Shown piece by piece: positions 62,946 through 64,000 of a stretch of 64,000 bases of DNA. The DNA is taken from positions 66,418,257 to 66,482,256 of the forward strand of contig CP154956.1 in NCBI GenBank assembly GCA_039621445.1, given 5' to 3'. How positions within the stretch are numbered: the stretch's first letter is position 1; the number at the start of each line of letters is the position of its first letter. The notes beneath the pieces are model-generated. The model saw only the letters and a program-made list of their open reading frames with translations. It searched no databases and had not been told where the DNA came from. This DNA comes from Euglena gracilis. Its lineage: Eukaryota > Euglenida > Euglenophyceae > Euglenales. The translations under genes and the position numbers were made by a program.

Positions 62946-63150
62946 CGAAGCCTAACCTCAACCCTAACCTGAAACCCTAAACCTAACCCTAACCTTGAAC
63001 GTAACCCGAACCCTAACCCTAAACCAAACCCTAACCTTAAACGTAACCTGAACCCTAACCCCAACCCTAACCCGAAACCCTGACCCTGATCCTATACCAA
63101 ACCCTAATCCGAACCCTAACCCAAACCCTAACCCCAACCCTGACCCTGAC
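62942..63150 (-). repeat. Degenerate CCCTAA-like array
   Basis: Irregular CCCTAACC units with AACCCGAA, AACCTTAA and ACCCTGA variants, C-rich on plus. Orientation is opposite to the 55108-57930 arrays. Confidence 0.85.
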
Positions 63151-63484
63151 CCAGTTTGTAGGTATGTGCAAAGACAATTGTTTTTCCCAAAAGTGGCCCA
63201 AAATGGGCATTTTCCCCCAAGTTTTTGCATATTCACCCCGATTGGGGGGTTTTGGAGCCATTTAAGTGGGTTTTGACTGGTTTTGGGGTGATTTGGACAT
63301 AAGTTTTTTTCAGGGGGGTGGGGCTTAAATCTCCAGAAGGGGGGGGGTAGTGCGGATAATTGCGTTTCCTACCGACCAGGTCGGCCCGACCCACACAGGT
63401 CGGGCCGACCATGGTCGGGCCGACCCGCAATTTGGTCACCCGCGATTTTCCGACCGGGGCCAGAAAACTCCCCCCTCCACCCCC

Positions 63485-63655
63485 ATCTGAGCCTCAAATA
63501 ACAAAATCCCTTCTGTGTTGGCAACATACTGGGGGGCTAAGTCGTTTTTGTGGCTCACTTTGGCATAGGCGGGGGGGGGGGCTCCGCCCCCCCCCCCCCC
63601 GCACCCCCCCCCTCAAATAACAAAATCCCTTCTATGTTGTCAATAGACTTGGAGG
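63485..63655. repeat. Two tandem units, roughly 125 bp
   Basis: Two copies of 'caaataacaaaatcccttct' (63495 and 63614) with G/C runs between, distantly like the 140-bp arrays. From 63656 to the window end no feature was recognised. Confidence 0.65.
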
Positions 63656-64000
63656 GATAAGACCTTTTTTTGTGCAAATTTTGACTTGTATTGAAAATCC
63701 AATGGGGAGAGGTGTTCTTTTGTCAAAAGTGGCCCAAAGGGGGTGTATGAGTCGCGGGGGGGGGTCGCGGGGGGGTCGCGGGGGGAACGTGGAAGTTTTG
63801 ACGGGTCACGCGGGACAAGTGTGACCTTTCATACAACGTCACATGGAACCTATTTTTAGAACTTTTGGGTCCAAAAATAGCTCCAATTAGGAATTTGTCA
63901 CACATTTTTGGCATATTGTTTACGCTCCCCTCAGGATGAGGAATGGCTGCCTCAAAAGTGTCCCAAAAAAGTGTTGTGTCAGTGGACTCTGCCGTCAAGG

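Larger units (their letters stand above)
61736..63461. mobile_element. MULE-like foldback element, 1.7 kb, 9-bp TSD
   Basis: Ends GGCTCCGTGCGGAAAATCGC and (minus) GGCCCCGGTCGGAAAATCGC. Inverted arms of roughly 300 bp (to about 62056 and from about 63170) share 'atgtccaaatcaccccaaaa' and 'gaatatgcaaaaacttgggg'. Perfect 9-bp flanks AGAAAACTC at 61727-61735 and 63462-63470. The cargo is six roughly 140-bp GC-rich units and a CCCTAA-like array. No transposase. Confidence 0.9.

Noticed and set aside
62189-63064. 291-codon minus-strand frame
   Set aside because: It repeats once per roughly 140-bp unit and continues into the CCCTAA-like array; it is not a protein gene.

Overview
This is nuclear DNA of a eukaryote. 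Coding sequence is split by many introns, mostly GT-AG with possible GC-AG cases. AATAAA signals follow two genes. TTAGGG-like arrays and dense DNA-transposon families fill most of the window. The low coding density, very long introns and protist-like MFS and glycosyltransferase proteins suggest a free-living alga or other protist with a large, repeat-rich genome. I cannot name the lineage. No organelle, bacterial or viral gene was recognised.

Layout. 1-9.6 kb is almost all repeats: a 4.3-kb terminal-inverted-repeat (TIR) element (1401-5663), AT-rich satellite and several short repeat families, plus two doubtful exons near 8.4 and 9.1 kb. 10.1-26.3 kb (+) is one major facilitator superfamily (MFS) transporter gene whose introns hold mobile elements. 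One of these, a hAT-like MITE, appears to have been inserted into the coding sequence. 29.1-49.0 kb (+) is a fucosyltransferase-like Golgi glycosyltransferase gene. Its largest gap (30.9-43.8 kb) holds transposons nested four deep. A second gene on the minus strand (last exon 49064-49171) ends tail-to-tail with it. 50.0-52.0 kb is repeats. 52532-53001 (-) is a compact two-exon gene for a Pro/Ala/Tyr-rich protein with a 47-bp intron. 53.8-63.5 kb is a block of foldback, Mutator-like elements. Three have complete ends and perfect 9-bp target-site duplications, and they carry roughly 140-bp GC-rich tandem arrays and TTAGGG-like arrays. Between them lie a transposon-like ORF with a broken zinc finger (59.4-60.0 kb) and a second copy of a hAT-like element that also sits at 27.5 kb.

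The genes show no functional link: a membrane transporter, a Golgi sugar transferase and a repetitive, probably structural protein. The strongest signals are transposon biology: (1) TIR elements with shared YTTAGRCGG ends and element-specific arrays of short palindromes, nested inside one another; (2) foldback MULE-like elements that move telomere-like DNA; (3) hAT-like MITEs with 8-bp duplications, one apparently acting as an intron. Exon limits were set from reading-frame phase and splice sites by eye and need transcript data.
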